A stretch of DNA of 64,000 nt, taken from positions 57,994,453-58,058,452 of the forward strand of contig CM049311.1 in NCBI GenBank assembly GCA_026874595.1, written 5' to 3'. The notes below the pieces were generated by a model that saw nothing but the letters and a program-made list of their open reading frames with translations, was not told the origin of the DNA and did not search any database. Numbering within the stretch: the first letter of the stretch is position 1; each line of letters starts with the position of its first letter. This DNA comes from Sipunculus nudus (Eukaryota > Annelida > Sipuncula > Golfingiida > Sipunculidae). Position numbers and translations under genes: made by a program. This document shows positions 38,768 through 50,200 of the stretch, in pieces.

Positions 38768-38983
38768 CAGTAGCAGATCTGGAGGGGGGGGGGGGGGAGC
38801 GCTTAAGGGGGTCTTGACTCCCCCATTTTCATCCGCTGCAATCATTTTACATGGGTTTTAAACCAATTTTTGCAGTCTAAACTCATTCCTTTTCCAGACC
38901 TGAGGACCTTTAAAGGTTTTCTTTTTAGCCTTCCTGGATTGGACCCCCCTTCCCCCTTTTAAAAAATCTTTGATCTGCCCCTG
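38768..38983. mobile_element. Short MITE with GCAGATC terminal inverted repeats
   Basis: The left end is CAGTAGCAGATCTGGAGG and the right end, in reverse complement, is CAGGGGCAGATCAAAG; they match at CAG..GCAGATC. Both are followed internally by G-rich (left) and C-rich (right) stretches. The left stretch includes an uninterrupted run of 14 G at 38784-38797. The bases flanking the ends are ATATG on both sides, consistent with a 5-bp target duplication, although the flanks are AT-rich and chance is possible. At 216 bp with no coding frame, this matches the general look of invertebrate MITEs with CAGGGGCGGATC-like ends (recalled). Confidence 0.6.
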
Positions 38984-40873
38984 ATATGTGTACATAATTT
39001 TACATTTTTTTCTCAGCAATACAAAGTAAAACATTAAAAAAGGAGATAACTTTATCTGAAAATTCAAAATTTATTGTATTAGGGTATCAAATGGATTAAA
39101 AAATGTATTATTTTTATTTTGTAGAAACCGTATGATTTTTATATTGTTTTAATCAGTGCTCTAATGATATTGTAATTGGTATAGAAATTTTTAGTACAGT
39201 TTTGATCTGCTGCAAAAACTGCAGTTAGAATCAGTTTGATACAAAACCTTGGTGATAACTCACACTTTCACTCTTGCACACACTTTAGCATTACTCATTC
39301 AGTTCTTTTTTCAATTATGTAACCAGCATATCAAACATGTTTTATATATCAGTAAAAAATCATGCTGGCCTTGTGCATGGGAAACGGTCATGGGATTACA
39401 CAGTAGAAAATTTTTCAAGGGAAATAAAAAATGTATTGTCCTTTTAGTCATTTCTATGAATTTTAAAATTCAGAGAAAAAAAATCAGAGAAAGGATCAGC
39501 ATTTCAAAGCATTGACACATGCTGTATACATGGCAGAACTGTGGAAGATATAATTATAAATACAGGAGTGGTATATGTCAGGGTAGGGTGATACCCCATC
39601 ATCAAACCTGATTTGTACCCTACGGATATGCGATCATTCCTGAACAGGGGACCAGGGACTGATTAGTACACAAAGGGGCACTTGTACCGTCACTCGTTGA
39701 TGAATCGCTTCCTCAGAGCCAGGAGCCTACTCAGCCCCGTGATGGAAAGGAAAATGCCTATATCCTGTAATTTAGTCCTCATGATGAAGTCACTGATGGG
39801 TCGGGCTGATGGGGCTAACGCCACAAATACTGCATTTCTGTAGCTGTACAATGGGTATCCCAGCACATCATGGGATCTGTATCACTGAGGTCTTGACATT
39901 TGTGTTTTATTTAGATTGCTGTTATATGTTTTAAAAATAGAATAGAGCACCTGTTGGGCCCCCTGTAAAGGTCATCTATATAATGAGATCTTTGACTTCA
40001 TCTGATTGTCTTTAAATGACGATACTGACTACATCCAATAGTCTTATGCAGTGACTGTGTCATATTTTTGCCGTTGATAGAGTGACAGAAATTTCATTTT
40101 CCATGGCATTGGCATTATATCATTATTTTGAGAAATATCTTGAAATAACCATAATTTTAATGTAGAATTTAAATTTTTGGGTCAGGGGTAGATGAGTGCA
40201 ACACTGTATGTTAGAGGTGTCTACTCGGAGAAAATCTTTTTTATATCCTAAAATGATTTTCATGAAGAAAGTCAATCAAAATAAATATAACAGTAGATTT
40301 AGTTCAGATTATAACATATTTAAGCACACATATTTGACATATATTATGTAAGGCTATTTGTGCTGATTACGCCTGCAGAAGGTGTTAATTAAGAAACTTT
40401 TAGAGAAACATGGTATGAAATTTTGAATGTGTTACTATTGTTTTAGCCAAGGTTACATATTGTTACAGCCACCCATGTTAAGGCTGCTACTTTAATGGAT
40501 ACAGCTGTATTTTTTGTTAATTATCCTGCCATCCCATAATCTTAACTTCTTATTGTGATAACTTTGTCAGTTGTAGGGTGATAAATAATACTGCACTGTT
40601 GAAGCTAGACTGTAAATGATCCTTGTCAGTCAGCATCGTTGAAATATCTTGGATAGCAGTTTCCTGGGCAACAATTTTCAGGTGAAAATTGTGGCTGGTT
40701 TTTCTTCATTCTACAATAAGCCTAATATGTGTAATATATTTTATGCCAGACATTTTAAAACCATTTCAAATATGCATTAAAGGTTGCTTTCAATGAATAT
40801 GGATATAGCTTCCCCCACAAAATAGTCAGAGGTCCCATGTACCTATTTTATGAACATACGTTTATGCATTTAA

Positions 40874-40876
<3 letters not shown>

Positions 40877-40927
<51 letters not shown>

Positions 40928-40928
40928 C
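40877..40928. repeat. (TG)n(TA)n microsatellite
   Basis: A short TG start passes into TA repeats with one TG interruption near the right end. Confidence 0.95.
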
Positions 40929-42649
40929 CATGGATGACTGTATTTTATTAATATAAATGTGTTTGCACGTTTCGTGAAGAATATTGATAAAATATTGTCA
41001 TTAATTTTATAGTCTTTTAATTGATTTGATTGTATTTTCATGCAAGCTTTAAAAATATCATAATTATTACTTTTATAGAGTTTTAATTTTCACAATAATT
41101 AGTGACAAAGTAAATGAAAAATTGATATAGTTTCATGTAACTCAGTATAGTTAACTGCTGAATGAATCATATTCGGATCTGGTTATCAGTGGCATATGCT
41201 TTGTCATTGGTAAGGGAAATAATTGCTTAATAAAAATGCTCATTGCAGGCTGCCATTGCTGGTGTTCTTTCAGGAATTTTGAATATATCTTAAAGGTAGC
41301 GTATCAAATGATACACATTGTCTGTAAGCAGGCTCTATTGTCAACTCTCACCATAGATTGTCAGTGAAAGACGGAACTATATTACCTCGGCATCACCTTT
41401 AGAGGTATGTTATTCCTCTGACTATGAGAGAGAGTGAATGCAGGAGGGACAATGCCTCCCTAATAAAGTTCCTAACACAACCATTTGATGCTTCTTGATG
41501 AGCGACAGCATTAAGGCAAATAAAGGAGAATAAGAGGTTAATCATGGAGGATCAGTCACTAACTCCAACAACAATATACTGACCCTTAAAAGCAAGTCTT
41601 TAAAAGCTCAGAGGAAGCAGAATCCCTCTGATTTTGGCTTATTATGATCACTCGTCGCAGGGAGCCTGTCGTTAACTCATGGCAGACCAAACCTGACGCC
41701 TACCACAGTGCACCTCATACAGATATCAATGAATTAACCAGCTTTTAAGTTCCATTTTACAGTCTAGCACCCTTGTCAAGTGGGGCTTTGGAGGTGCAGA
41801 CCCCTCACGGGTCTGTTGTTAAACATGGGCTTCCCCAAGACGTGTGGTGCACAATGTAAGGTCAGGACACTGCGTCAGAGATGAAGTGCCAGGGACATAA
41901 TACAGTGGTAGTTCATTGATGTTGGTGTTGACTCCTGCAGAAAGATTGAAAGCCCCTCCATGTTAGTGCAAGCAGGCCTTTACTGCTTCTACTGGGCTTT
42001 CATAACCCCAGCAGAGCTCACAGTGGCATTTTATCTCCTCACACTCTCACAAGCTCACAATAACTCAAGGATTTTGTAGGAAACTACCAGGCCCAATGGC
42101 TGACTAATTACCAGGACTAAAGCAAACCTTTTCATGTGACAGGAAAGACTGTGGTGATCAGCTGTTGTTTTTGTTTCCAAATATAACTTTATCTCCCAAC
42201 AAATATTGTTGAATATCTGTGTTTGTGTGTATGCAAGGATTTAAATTAATATAGTAAAAAAGGACATCAAAGATTTTTTAAAAGAGTTATTTTGAACTTT
42301 TCCAGAATTCATGTGGGTCTGGTCTTCCAATGAATAGAATTCAACATATCCTTCTCTGTTAAGACTGGTTGGATAAGAGTTTTTTATTTAAGTTGACACC
42401 CCCTTTCTCTAAACTGTTATTTTCTTTAATATAATGTTGCTGGGAACTGATTTTTAAAGCAAAATATTTATGAGTGGTTTATTTTTCTAGCCTTGGCCAC
42501 TTAGTTTCATTAAATATATTGAAAGTTCAAAATTTGTTTTGATTTCTTTCTGCTTAATAAACCCATATTTTTTTCCCATTCCTGATTTGAAGTAAAAGTG
42601 CATAAGTATTTAGATTCACAGGCAAATATCTACTATAAAATTGTCCTTG

Positions 42650-42995
42650 CAAGGCAATAGTCTAGATATTTTCTATAATATAAATTCACAAGGCCATAGT
42701 CCTATAGATGTCTTCTGGTATGTGAATTTACAAGGCCTCAGTCATTCAGATATCTTCTGGTAAGTGGATTTACAAAGTGATAGTCCTCCAGATATTTAGG
42801 TTAACAAGATGAAAGTCCTACAGATATTTTTTTTGTGTTATAGATTCAAAAGGTCACAGTGCTCCAAATATCTATCACAAGTAGATAGTCCTTGAGACAT
42901 CTTTAGTAAGTTAAGATCATAGGTAGAGAGTCCTTTAAAAGTTCCTGTCATATGAATTCAAAAGATGATAGCCCTTGAATATCCACTAGATTCAT
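42650..42995. repeat. Degenerate ~42-bp tandem array
   Basis: The unit reads approximately CAAGGCCATAGTCCTNCAG then ATATCTTCTGGTATGTGAAT. Unit starts are near 42650, 42689, 42731, 42773, 42804, 42847, 42878, 42918 and 42959, so the spacing is 39-43 bp with two short units of 31 bp. Divergence between units is high, so this is an old array of about eight to nine copies. Confidence 0.7.
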
Positions 42996-44040
42996 AACTA
43001 GTTTGTTGTGCAGCAATTCACTTTTATAATCTTAATGTTTTATCATTTAAATTTATTGGTATAAGTCCTTCATATGTCATCTTTCATATTAATCACAACA
43101 ATAATTATAGAACACATGTAATTACAAAAGTTCATATTAAAAGGATCTTTCACATATGAATACATGCCTTATAGGCCACATTCATCAAACCAACATTCTT
43201 ATTGCATGCTTCAAATAATAGCTAGAGCCTGAATAAGTAGCATTGGTTGTCTTGCATGTGAAATTATTAACATATTAACAGAAGTTTACACATTAACAGG
43301 ACATTAAAGATTAAAATAGAACATGAAATAGTTTCAGATTGCCCAAGGTGAACTTTAGGAAATGTGATCAGTTTATAGAATAATAGTTATAAAATAAGCT
43401 TGGTCACAGAAGAAATTTTGAACAACTGAAATTTCTGTAGATTGTGACACTTGACCATTTAAAAGGATTATATTTCATTTAATTTGACAAGGTCACAACA
43501 TATTTGCATGTGGCTGCTGATGCCCAAAGGCTTACAATGCAGAGACTTCACGGCACCAACAGCTTTTATAGGACTGTAACATCAAGTTAGAAATAAGTTT
43601 GGATGATTTGTATGGGTCACTTTATGGACAGGACCAGGTGCATGTGTAACAAACGGTGTATGGTCATGCTCAAGTGACCATAATGTGCACGCTTGACCAT
43701 AGATATTAGCATATTTCACACTCCTCTGTACTGTTAAGAGTGAATTTTTCTTCATTGGTTGACAATAACTAAGTGGTCATGATATTAATTAAGATATTGA
43801 TAGTTCTGTGTATGGTATCACTCTCATGTTCAAACCATGACTTGCTCGACAAGTCCAAGTTTGATGTTTAAACTTGTGTACTCTAAGGTTTTATCATTAA
43901 GTCCACTGATTCATTTTGCGTAACATTTATTAAAGTCACATTATCATAAGGATATAGGTATTGCATTATAAACAAAAAAAAATAACAATGCTCATCTGTG
44001 ACTAAAGTGAAGCAAATCATATATCAAAGCTCAAAATAAC

Positions 44041-44513
44041 GCCTTTCCATCTGTCTCAGACAGGCAAACACGTGCATGGAAAGGCATTTTTCATTTTATA
44101 CCAATCAGTTGGAAAGGTGAACATCTAGATGTTTTCCACAATTCCAGCAGATTTTTACACATCACAGTAACCTGGACATTTGGAACTTTTTGGTCAAATT
44201 CTCAGCCTAAAAGAGATCACTCAAAGATGAGGCAAGTCTAACTGTGTAACTTGGGAATCCCCAGCTACGCTGGTATCCTAATAGAAGCGGCAGAATAATA
44301 GAGCCAAGTATCGGTCTAAACCTCAGTCCCATCTTTATTTTGTAAGGAATAACGTTATGTGTGCATGTTAGATAGCATGTAGGATGTCAAATAAATATAT
44401 TACCCTGAGCAAAGTGTGACTGGAAGTTTGATATGATGAAGGAGGCATATCTCTTTAGTGGAAAGGCATTTTTTTTTTTTTTGCTTTAAGGCAAATCTGT
44501 ATGGATGCCTTTC
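44041..44513. repeat. Pair of related hairpin-forming sequences
   Basis: The first hairpin has arms GCCTTTCCAT (44041-44050) and ATGGAAAGGC (44076-44085), with an inner CTGTC-TCA-GACAG hairpin in its loop. The second has arms GAAAGGCAT (44461-44469) and ATGCCTTTC (44505-44513). Both are followed by GAAAGGTGAA, suggesting two diverged copies of the same short element about 400 bp apart. Confidence 0.6.
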
Positions 44514-44831
44514 TATTAGAAAGGTGAAAATTTCAAAGTATTACGATCCCTGTATATACATATAATACTGAAAAAAAAAAGAATGAACCAAAAAAGTGAA
44601 TTTGAGAAAAAGAAAAAAGAGAAATCAGGAAATAACAACACTTATTTGATGAACATTACTTTTACATAGTTCAAATGAGTAACTGACAAATATGCTTTTA
44701 TTGAGCTTTGATACAAGAATCAGAAAATGCATGAATCTTAGAGTAACTAAAATAAAGAAATAAATTCCAGGAGTAAGGGAGCATACAGTTGTGAATCTGT
44801 TCAATAGAGAAATTAAGAATTATCAGAGATT

Positions 44832-44878
44832 AAATATATATTAATTTATATTTATTAGATATAAATTAATTATATATT
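44832..44878. repeat. AT-rich inverted repeat
   Basis: Arms of about 20 bp (44832-44851 and 44859-44878) are complementary apart from one bulged base and surround a 7-base loop TTATTAG-like centre. The arms contain only A and T. Confidence 0.65.
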
Positions 44879-45226
44879 AATTATATATATATTTTAACAT
44901 TATTAACCTTTTTCTCCCCTCCTATATTCATGAAAGCTTACTGTAAAGAATGCCACTTTTTGCATTTTCAGTTTTTGTCACTCTGTAAAATCAAATTTGT
45001 AACTTTAAAATAACTGTTTAAAAAAAGGTATCATTATAGTTGATTTTAAAATTGTAGTATTAGGAAAAGAATATATCTTTGGAAATTGTAATTGAAATTT
45101 GAAAATTATATTTTCAGTTTACATTTAAGTTAATGTTTAAAATTTTCCAAATTGTCTGAATTACTATCCTATTATATATTCCACAAAACAATAAAAAGGC
45201 TACTCATAATTTTTAATGGTTATTAT

Positions 45227-45229
<3 letters not shown>

Positions 45230-45262
<33 letters not shown>
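45230..45262. repeat. (AT)n microsatellite
   Basis: About 16 AT repeats, followed by further AT-only sequence. Confidence 0.95.
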
Positions 45263-45268
<6 letters not shown>

Positions 45269-46433
45269 ATATCTTTTTATATATTAAATATAAAATTATA
45301 TATAATAATATTTATTAAAAAACATTTTATAAAATTAATCCAATGATTTTTCTTGCAAGCACAATACATTGGGTCTTAGTATAATACAGTTATTTTATTG
45401 ATGAATCAGCTGTTTGAATTGAGTGTGAGAATGCATGTTGGTAAAGATTTCAAGTCTGATAACAAGTGACAGATGTACAGATTTTAGAATGACCAAGACA
45501 CGTAATAGGGTACAAGGGCGGGCATTACCTATAGAAAGCATTCATTATACCATATTGAACAGAGCCTACCTGGTAATATGTCAGTAGGGGGCTCAGGGGC
45601 AGTAATTAAGTCTGAGAGGATCTGTGGCTGGACAGGTGTAAGCTTATTTGTGTGTAATGTGTGTCCGAGACTGGTCCGGTACAGATCCTCAGGATACTAC
45701 AGATGTCACACCCTCAGCTCCCATCCAGGTGTGTTACACAGCTACATGTCACGTCACATATAATAACACGAAACAGTCTCGGCAGTATGGATATGTAGAC
45801 CTCACTGTGTGGTCTAGGATACCTTACTGCTTGTTATAAAGTTTTACATTGTATTTTGCATCAGGAATTTTTTATGGTCTTTAGTTATGGTGGGAAGGAT
45901 AGACAGACAAGTCTCAACCAAATTGATTACTATGAGGTAAGTTTGACATGGCATATATGACACCAAAAGTCATATCTCATGCTAATGATTTTTTGTCAAT
46001 CAGGTGAAAATTCAGTTGAAATTTTTTTCAGTTGTATTTTAAACAATTGCTTTTTTTGTATTTGTAAAACTATTCAGAAATGACACCGACATCCCCTTAA
46101 CTTGAACAATACAAGCTTAGGAAGAGCAATAAAATGCTGAATAAAAATCATTGTTTTTTATTTTTTTTATTAGTCATACTTAATATTTATATCTAAGAAA
46201 AAATATAAAAAAATTATTTAAATTATTTAAGTTTAGTTTAATTTTGAATTTCATGGTTTCACCTTTTACGTTATGCAGCATCAGTATTATTTCAGGCTCT
46301 TATGGCAATTTTTGTCCCCAAAAAATTGGAAACAGCACACCTGGGGCAGATTTTGTTTTGTTTGATGTAACAGACAAGGGAATCTGTTGTGTTACATCTC
46401 ATACATTTAAGTTACCTCTTCCTGTCTCTCCAG

Positions 46434-46621
46434 TGTCAAGCCTCCGATGAAAGACCCGCCCAAGAGTAATCCAAGTAAGCGTCATCGTGAGCGTCTTAAC
46501 TCGGAACTTGACCACCTTGCCAGTCTTCTTCCATTTGAGCAGAGCGTCATTTCTAAACTCGACAAGCTGTCCATATTAAGGCTGGCAGTCAGCTATCTTC
46601 GCACGAAAAGCTACTTCCAAG
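46434..46621 (+). CDS. AHR: Aryl hydrocarbon receptor (AhR/spineless) homologue, coding exon 2 (bHLH)
   Basis: AhR is a ligand-regulated class I bHLH-PAS transcription factor that pairs with ARNT/tango and binds GCGTG-containing sites in the nucleus. This 188-bp exon supplies one base of a Ser codon, 62 full codons (protein residues 14-75 from the predicted start) and the first base of a further codon. Residues 24-35 read [12 protein letters not shown], the AhR-specific DNA-contacting basic region. KRHR is also the second half of the nuclear localisation signal. Helix 1 is [12 protein letters not shown], the loop is [10 protein letters not shown], and helix 2 is [18 protein letters not shown], which includes the region mapped as a nuclear export signal in vertebrates. 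All expected key residues are present with no break. The acceptor is CTCTCCAG|T and the donor is CAAG|GTAAGT, a near-perfect consensus. Entry phase 2 and exit phase 1, and the length of 188 bp, fit my recollection of vertebrate AHR exon 2. PAS-A, PAS-B and the transactivation region are not in the window. Confidence 0.96.
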
Positions 46622-46999
46622 GTAAGTGTTGTTGGTGTGTTGTCTGACACAAACAGGTGTTGCAGATTTTAATGTTCTGCGAAACATCTGTATGCCAAGT
46701 AAAATACCAGTCACAGTTATTTTCAACATTGGACTGTATCTGTCATTAAGAAAATATAGATTTATTTGTTGCTGTAGTACCCATGTACCAAGCAAACACA
46801 AAAGAGTGTAAGAATCTTTTTAGAGGAAAAATACATTTATTTATTCTGGACATTGAGGCATATGTCAAAGACAGTGATACTAAAGATCTGTCAACACTGC
46901 ATGTATTGGTATTCACATGCTAGATAACTGTTGGACTGGGTATATTTCCATTGAACTAGCCATATACTTTCACTGATTTACTGATTAGCTAAAACACAA

Positions 47000-47248
47000 A
47001 TGAACCAACCAAAAACAGTTTCAATTTCCAACAGTAAATTTCTGGCAGAAAAGACAGTGATCAAACATTTTTTTATGCCTAAATTTACCAGAGCAGTCAA
47101 AGAGACAGGCACTTACTTTGACGTTAAGACAAAAACTGGTGAAGAGTTTGTCTGTGTTGTCAGAGAGACAGGGAAGAAAAAACCTTTCAGGAAGGGTACA
47201 TATTTAAGAGTAGAAAAAGGAAACAAAAAAAAAGATTTCAAAGTCTGA
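47000..47248 (+). CDS. Small open frame of unknown function inside presumed intron 2
   Basis: It begins with ATG and runs 82 codons to TGA. The protein is basic and lysine-rich, with alternating polar and hydrophobic residues in the middle (TYFDVKTKTGEEFVCVV) and a C-terminal KKKPFRKGTYLRVEKG segment. It reads more like a real, beta-rich small domain than the other open frames in the window, and an AATAAA hexamer follows about 25 bp after the stop. I do not recognise the family. It lies 378 bp after the AhR exon 2 donor, in the same orientation. It could be a small intronic gene, a retrocopy fragment, a relic of a mobile element, or a chance frame. No signal peptide or membrane segment is visible. 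Confidence 0.3.
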   Translation: MNQPKTVSISNSKFLAEKTVIKHFFMPKFTRAVKETGTYFDVKTKTGEEFVCVVRETGKKKPFRKGTYLRVEKGNKKKDFKV

Positions 47249-50200
47249 ATGTGTATAAACATGAATACTTAAGCAATAAAAGAGGAAAAGAAGAACAATG
47301 TATTCTGAAGGCATCTTGGTAGGTAAGACAGTCCAGCTGCTGAAAGAATGGCTGTGGTTTCAGCCATGGTAGTTACACATTGTCTTTGCTGATGTTCACC
47401 TCTGCAAGACCTGAGTGGAATTTTAATTTACAAGATGTCAGGTGAGGCCGAAGCATCTTATTCTATACATTAGAAGTTAACAGGGGTCAAAAGGGTGTCG
47501 GTGGCTGAGCTGTAGGACAGACCTTGTTGTGCCACAGTCGTTAGTATCTGGTCGTAATGTCAGAATAAACCTTCATGGGCTGAATAATTGAGAAGTCTCA
47601 TATCCTGTGGACTACAAGGTAGACTGAAATATGGTTATGGTTGCTCCAGCCTTTCTCCTAATGTGTATTGCTTCCACATTGTCTCAGCAAAGAAGCTGCA
47701 CATAATTTGATCATTTGTGCTCAAGCTTATCATATTTAAAATCTTAAATTTTAGTTCCAGGAGTGTCTTATTTCAACATTTCAATATACAAATTTAATTT
47801 TCTTTCAATATTGAAAAAAAAATGATTTACAAAAAATTAAAAATTATTCCCACATACATGCATAAGGAAACAGGTGATCTTTTGTGTTGAACCATTCAGA
47901 AATGCTCATAACGTGTAATGTTGACATAATATAATAGATATGTGAACTTTGCTTATTAAATTAGTTTAAAATCTTTTAACTGCAGATTTTCAACACCTGA
48001 CTTGCAACACCACCAAGCAAATGTTTTTCTTTGTTGTTGGCAAAATTTAAACTGATATTCAGTTCCTTTTCTTTCAGTTGAAATTTAAAATATTTTGATA
48101 CAATTCTGTCAGTATTGGGTTGACATATTTCTAGAACACATTACTTGAAAAGTATTCACTGTAGGATTTTTTTTCATGAGGCCTGTATTTAATTTCATTT
48201 TATAAAACTGTTTATTACTTTTTATAACAAAAATTTAACAAAATTATACAAATTTGGTAAGGCATAGATTAGCTCTGAGGTATAAAGAATTGGTTCTCTG
48301 CTGCTTTTGTTGCACACTTGGGTGTGTTTGTGAAGACAAGTATCACATACTGCTCCATTAGTTATAACGGTGATCTCTCCGGGAAGGCTAATCATCCAAC
48401 TGCAACCACTGAGCATCACTCTGTTAAATCACTCGAAAACAACACACTTCAGCCACCCCTGGTGTGGTCCCTTCAATATAGCTTGTTATATATTTCTTTA
48501 CCAAATGTGCCATCACACTATGACCTTAAAATTGAGGCTTGTTCCCCACCTGGTGTGTTAATTACTGTTGGGGTCATTGTGTGTAATTATCTCCCCTATT
48601 TCCTTCACTGTGTGGGAGACTAATCAGGTGGCGCCGGCAGCAAAACATCCGTGATAACCGTGTGACATTTTTGCCATTTTCGTAGGATCTTGGTTGTTCA
48701 CACAGAGTTGCCAGAGGCAGAGGGCCGCCTGACTCACCTCTCACTATAACAGTACTCTTGTCTTTTATCTGTAATCACAGAATTCTCTGTACTTGCATCA
48801 CATAAAGGAAAAACCTCTAAGAAAATGACATTATTGTTGTATTATTACTGAATTAATTGTTCAATTGCCTGAATCAAAGTAAATTTCCTGTGCTTAATGT
48901 TTTGACGGGGTAGCTTTCAGGACTTTGATATTTGTTTCTTTTTTTTTTTGGTGTAATTATACCTTCAAAAATGTTTTATATGCAGTGCAAAATACTTTTG
49001 ATTGGAGGGATAAATTTCCTCTTTTACTCCCTCTGAATCCTTTGATGAATATTTCCAGGCAGCCATAATTCAAGGTTTTATTTATCAGTATTGTATTAAT
49101 ATTATTTAATTACTGTCATTACTCTGTGAGAGCAAACAAAATTATTCTGCTTTGCCAAATCATTTCTGGTTAATTGTTGTCATCGAAATTTAATTTTTCA
49201 CACTTCTATTTTTATGATTTTTAAACCAGTATAAATCTGAAGATGAATTGGTCTTATTTTTTTGTATGATGTAGCTTTTATTAAATCAATAATAAAAACA
49301 GTTAGTTGCTTAATGTATAAAGAAAAAAAATAATTTGGATTGAAATGTAAGAAACAAGGATTGATAAGTATCTAAATTGTTTGGTTAATAACAATACTGT
49401 AGTGGCAGGTAATCATTTAGAAAAAACATTTACATTTTATTTTTAATCAAGAAATCAGAAGGTCTTGTTGGTGAATTTCAAATGGCTAATTGTTGGTGAT
49501 TACAGGGGATGGCAACAGGTTTGACATTGTTTTCTTGAAAGGAACACCTCAGATAATTGTCAGTGTTTGAGAAATGGACAAATAGTGTGAGAAGAGAGGG
49601 GAGGTAGATATACAGGCTGAGTGAGCTAGCACTCTTGACTCAGACTCAGTTTGTGATGACTTCTTAAGTAGCAGTGTATTGTCCTGTGATTCACCAGTCC
49701 ATTTAGTTCTGTCACTGATGGCAGAGTGCTTCTTGTTTTGCCCACTCCACCCCAGAAGACGGATCCAAGCCTGAGGTGCGTTTCTGACACCCATCACCAC
49801 CCAAGTCTGCTTTCTGCCCGCAGCAGAAATGGGATGCCATGACTTACCTGCACCTGAGACAGGTATATGGAAGATATACATGATCTCAGGTGCATAAAAC
49901 TTAATCACACATGCCAGCCAGTGTTCAGGTTAGTGCACCTGTAATGGACAGCCATGAGACCTGTCCAGCTGGGCTGTCTGTATGACTGGCTATTGCTGCA
50001 AAAGTATGACATAGATTTCACCAAAATCACTGTCCATAACAAATGTCTTCTTGTTCAAGAGGTGTTCTTGAAAGTCACTAGCTTTAGCCATTGATAAACT
50101 GCCCTAAGCAGCTGGGTGTGTGTCTTACAGGACAATCTGTTAAAGCCATAACTGTCACATTTTTGTAGTCACTTTTTGCTGCTGTCAGAAAAAAAATCTC

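Larger units (their letters stand above)
32627..46433 (+). other. AHR: AhR intron 1 (13,807 bp)
   Basis: It begins GTATTG and ends with a strong acceptor, a pyrimidine-rich tract CTCTTCCTGTCTCTCCAG at 46416-46433. It carries AT microsatellites (33301, 33541, 40877, 45230), one MITE (38768), a degenerate 42-bp tandem array (42650) and inverted repeats (44041, 44832). Islands of higher complexity at about 34220-34640, 36060-36420, 37010-37440, 39540-39900, 41310-42140 and 45440-45840 contain no convincing exon and are candidates for intronic regulatory sequence. A long first intron is typical of AHR genes. Confidence 0.75.
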
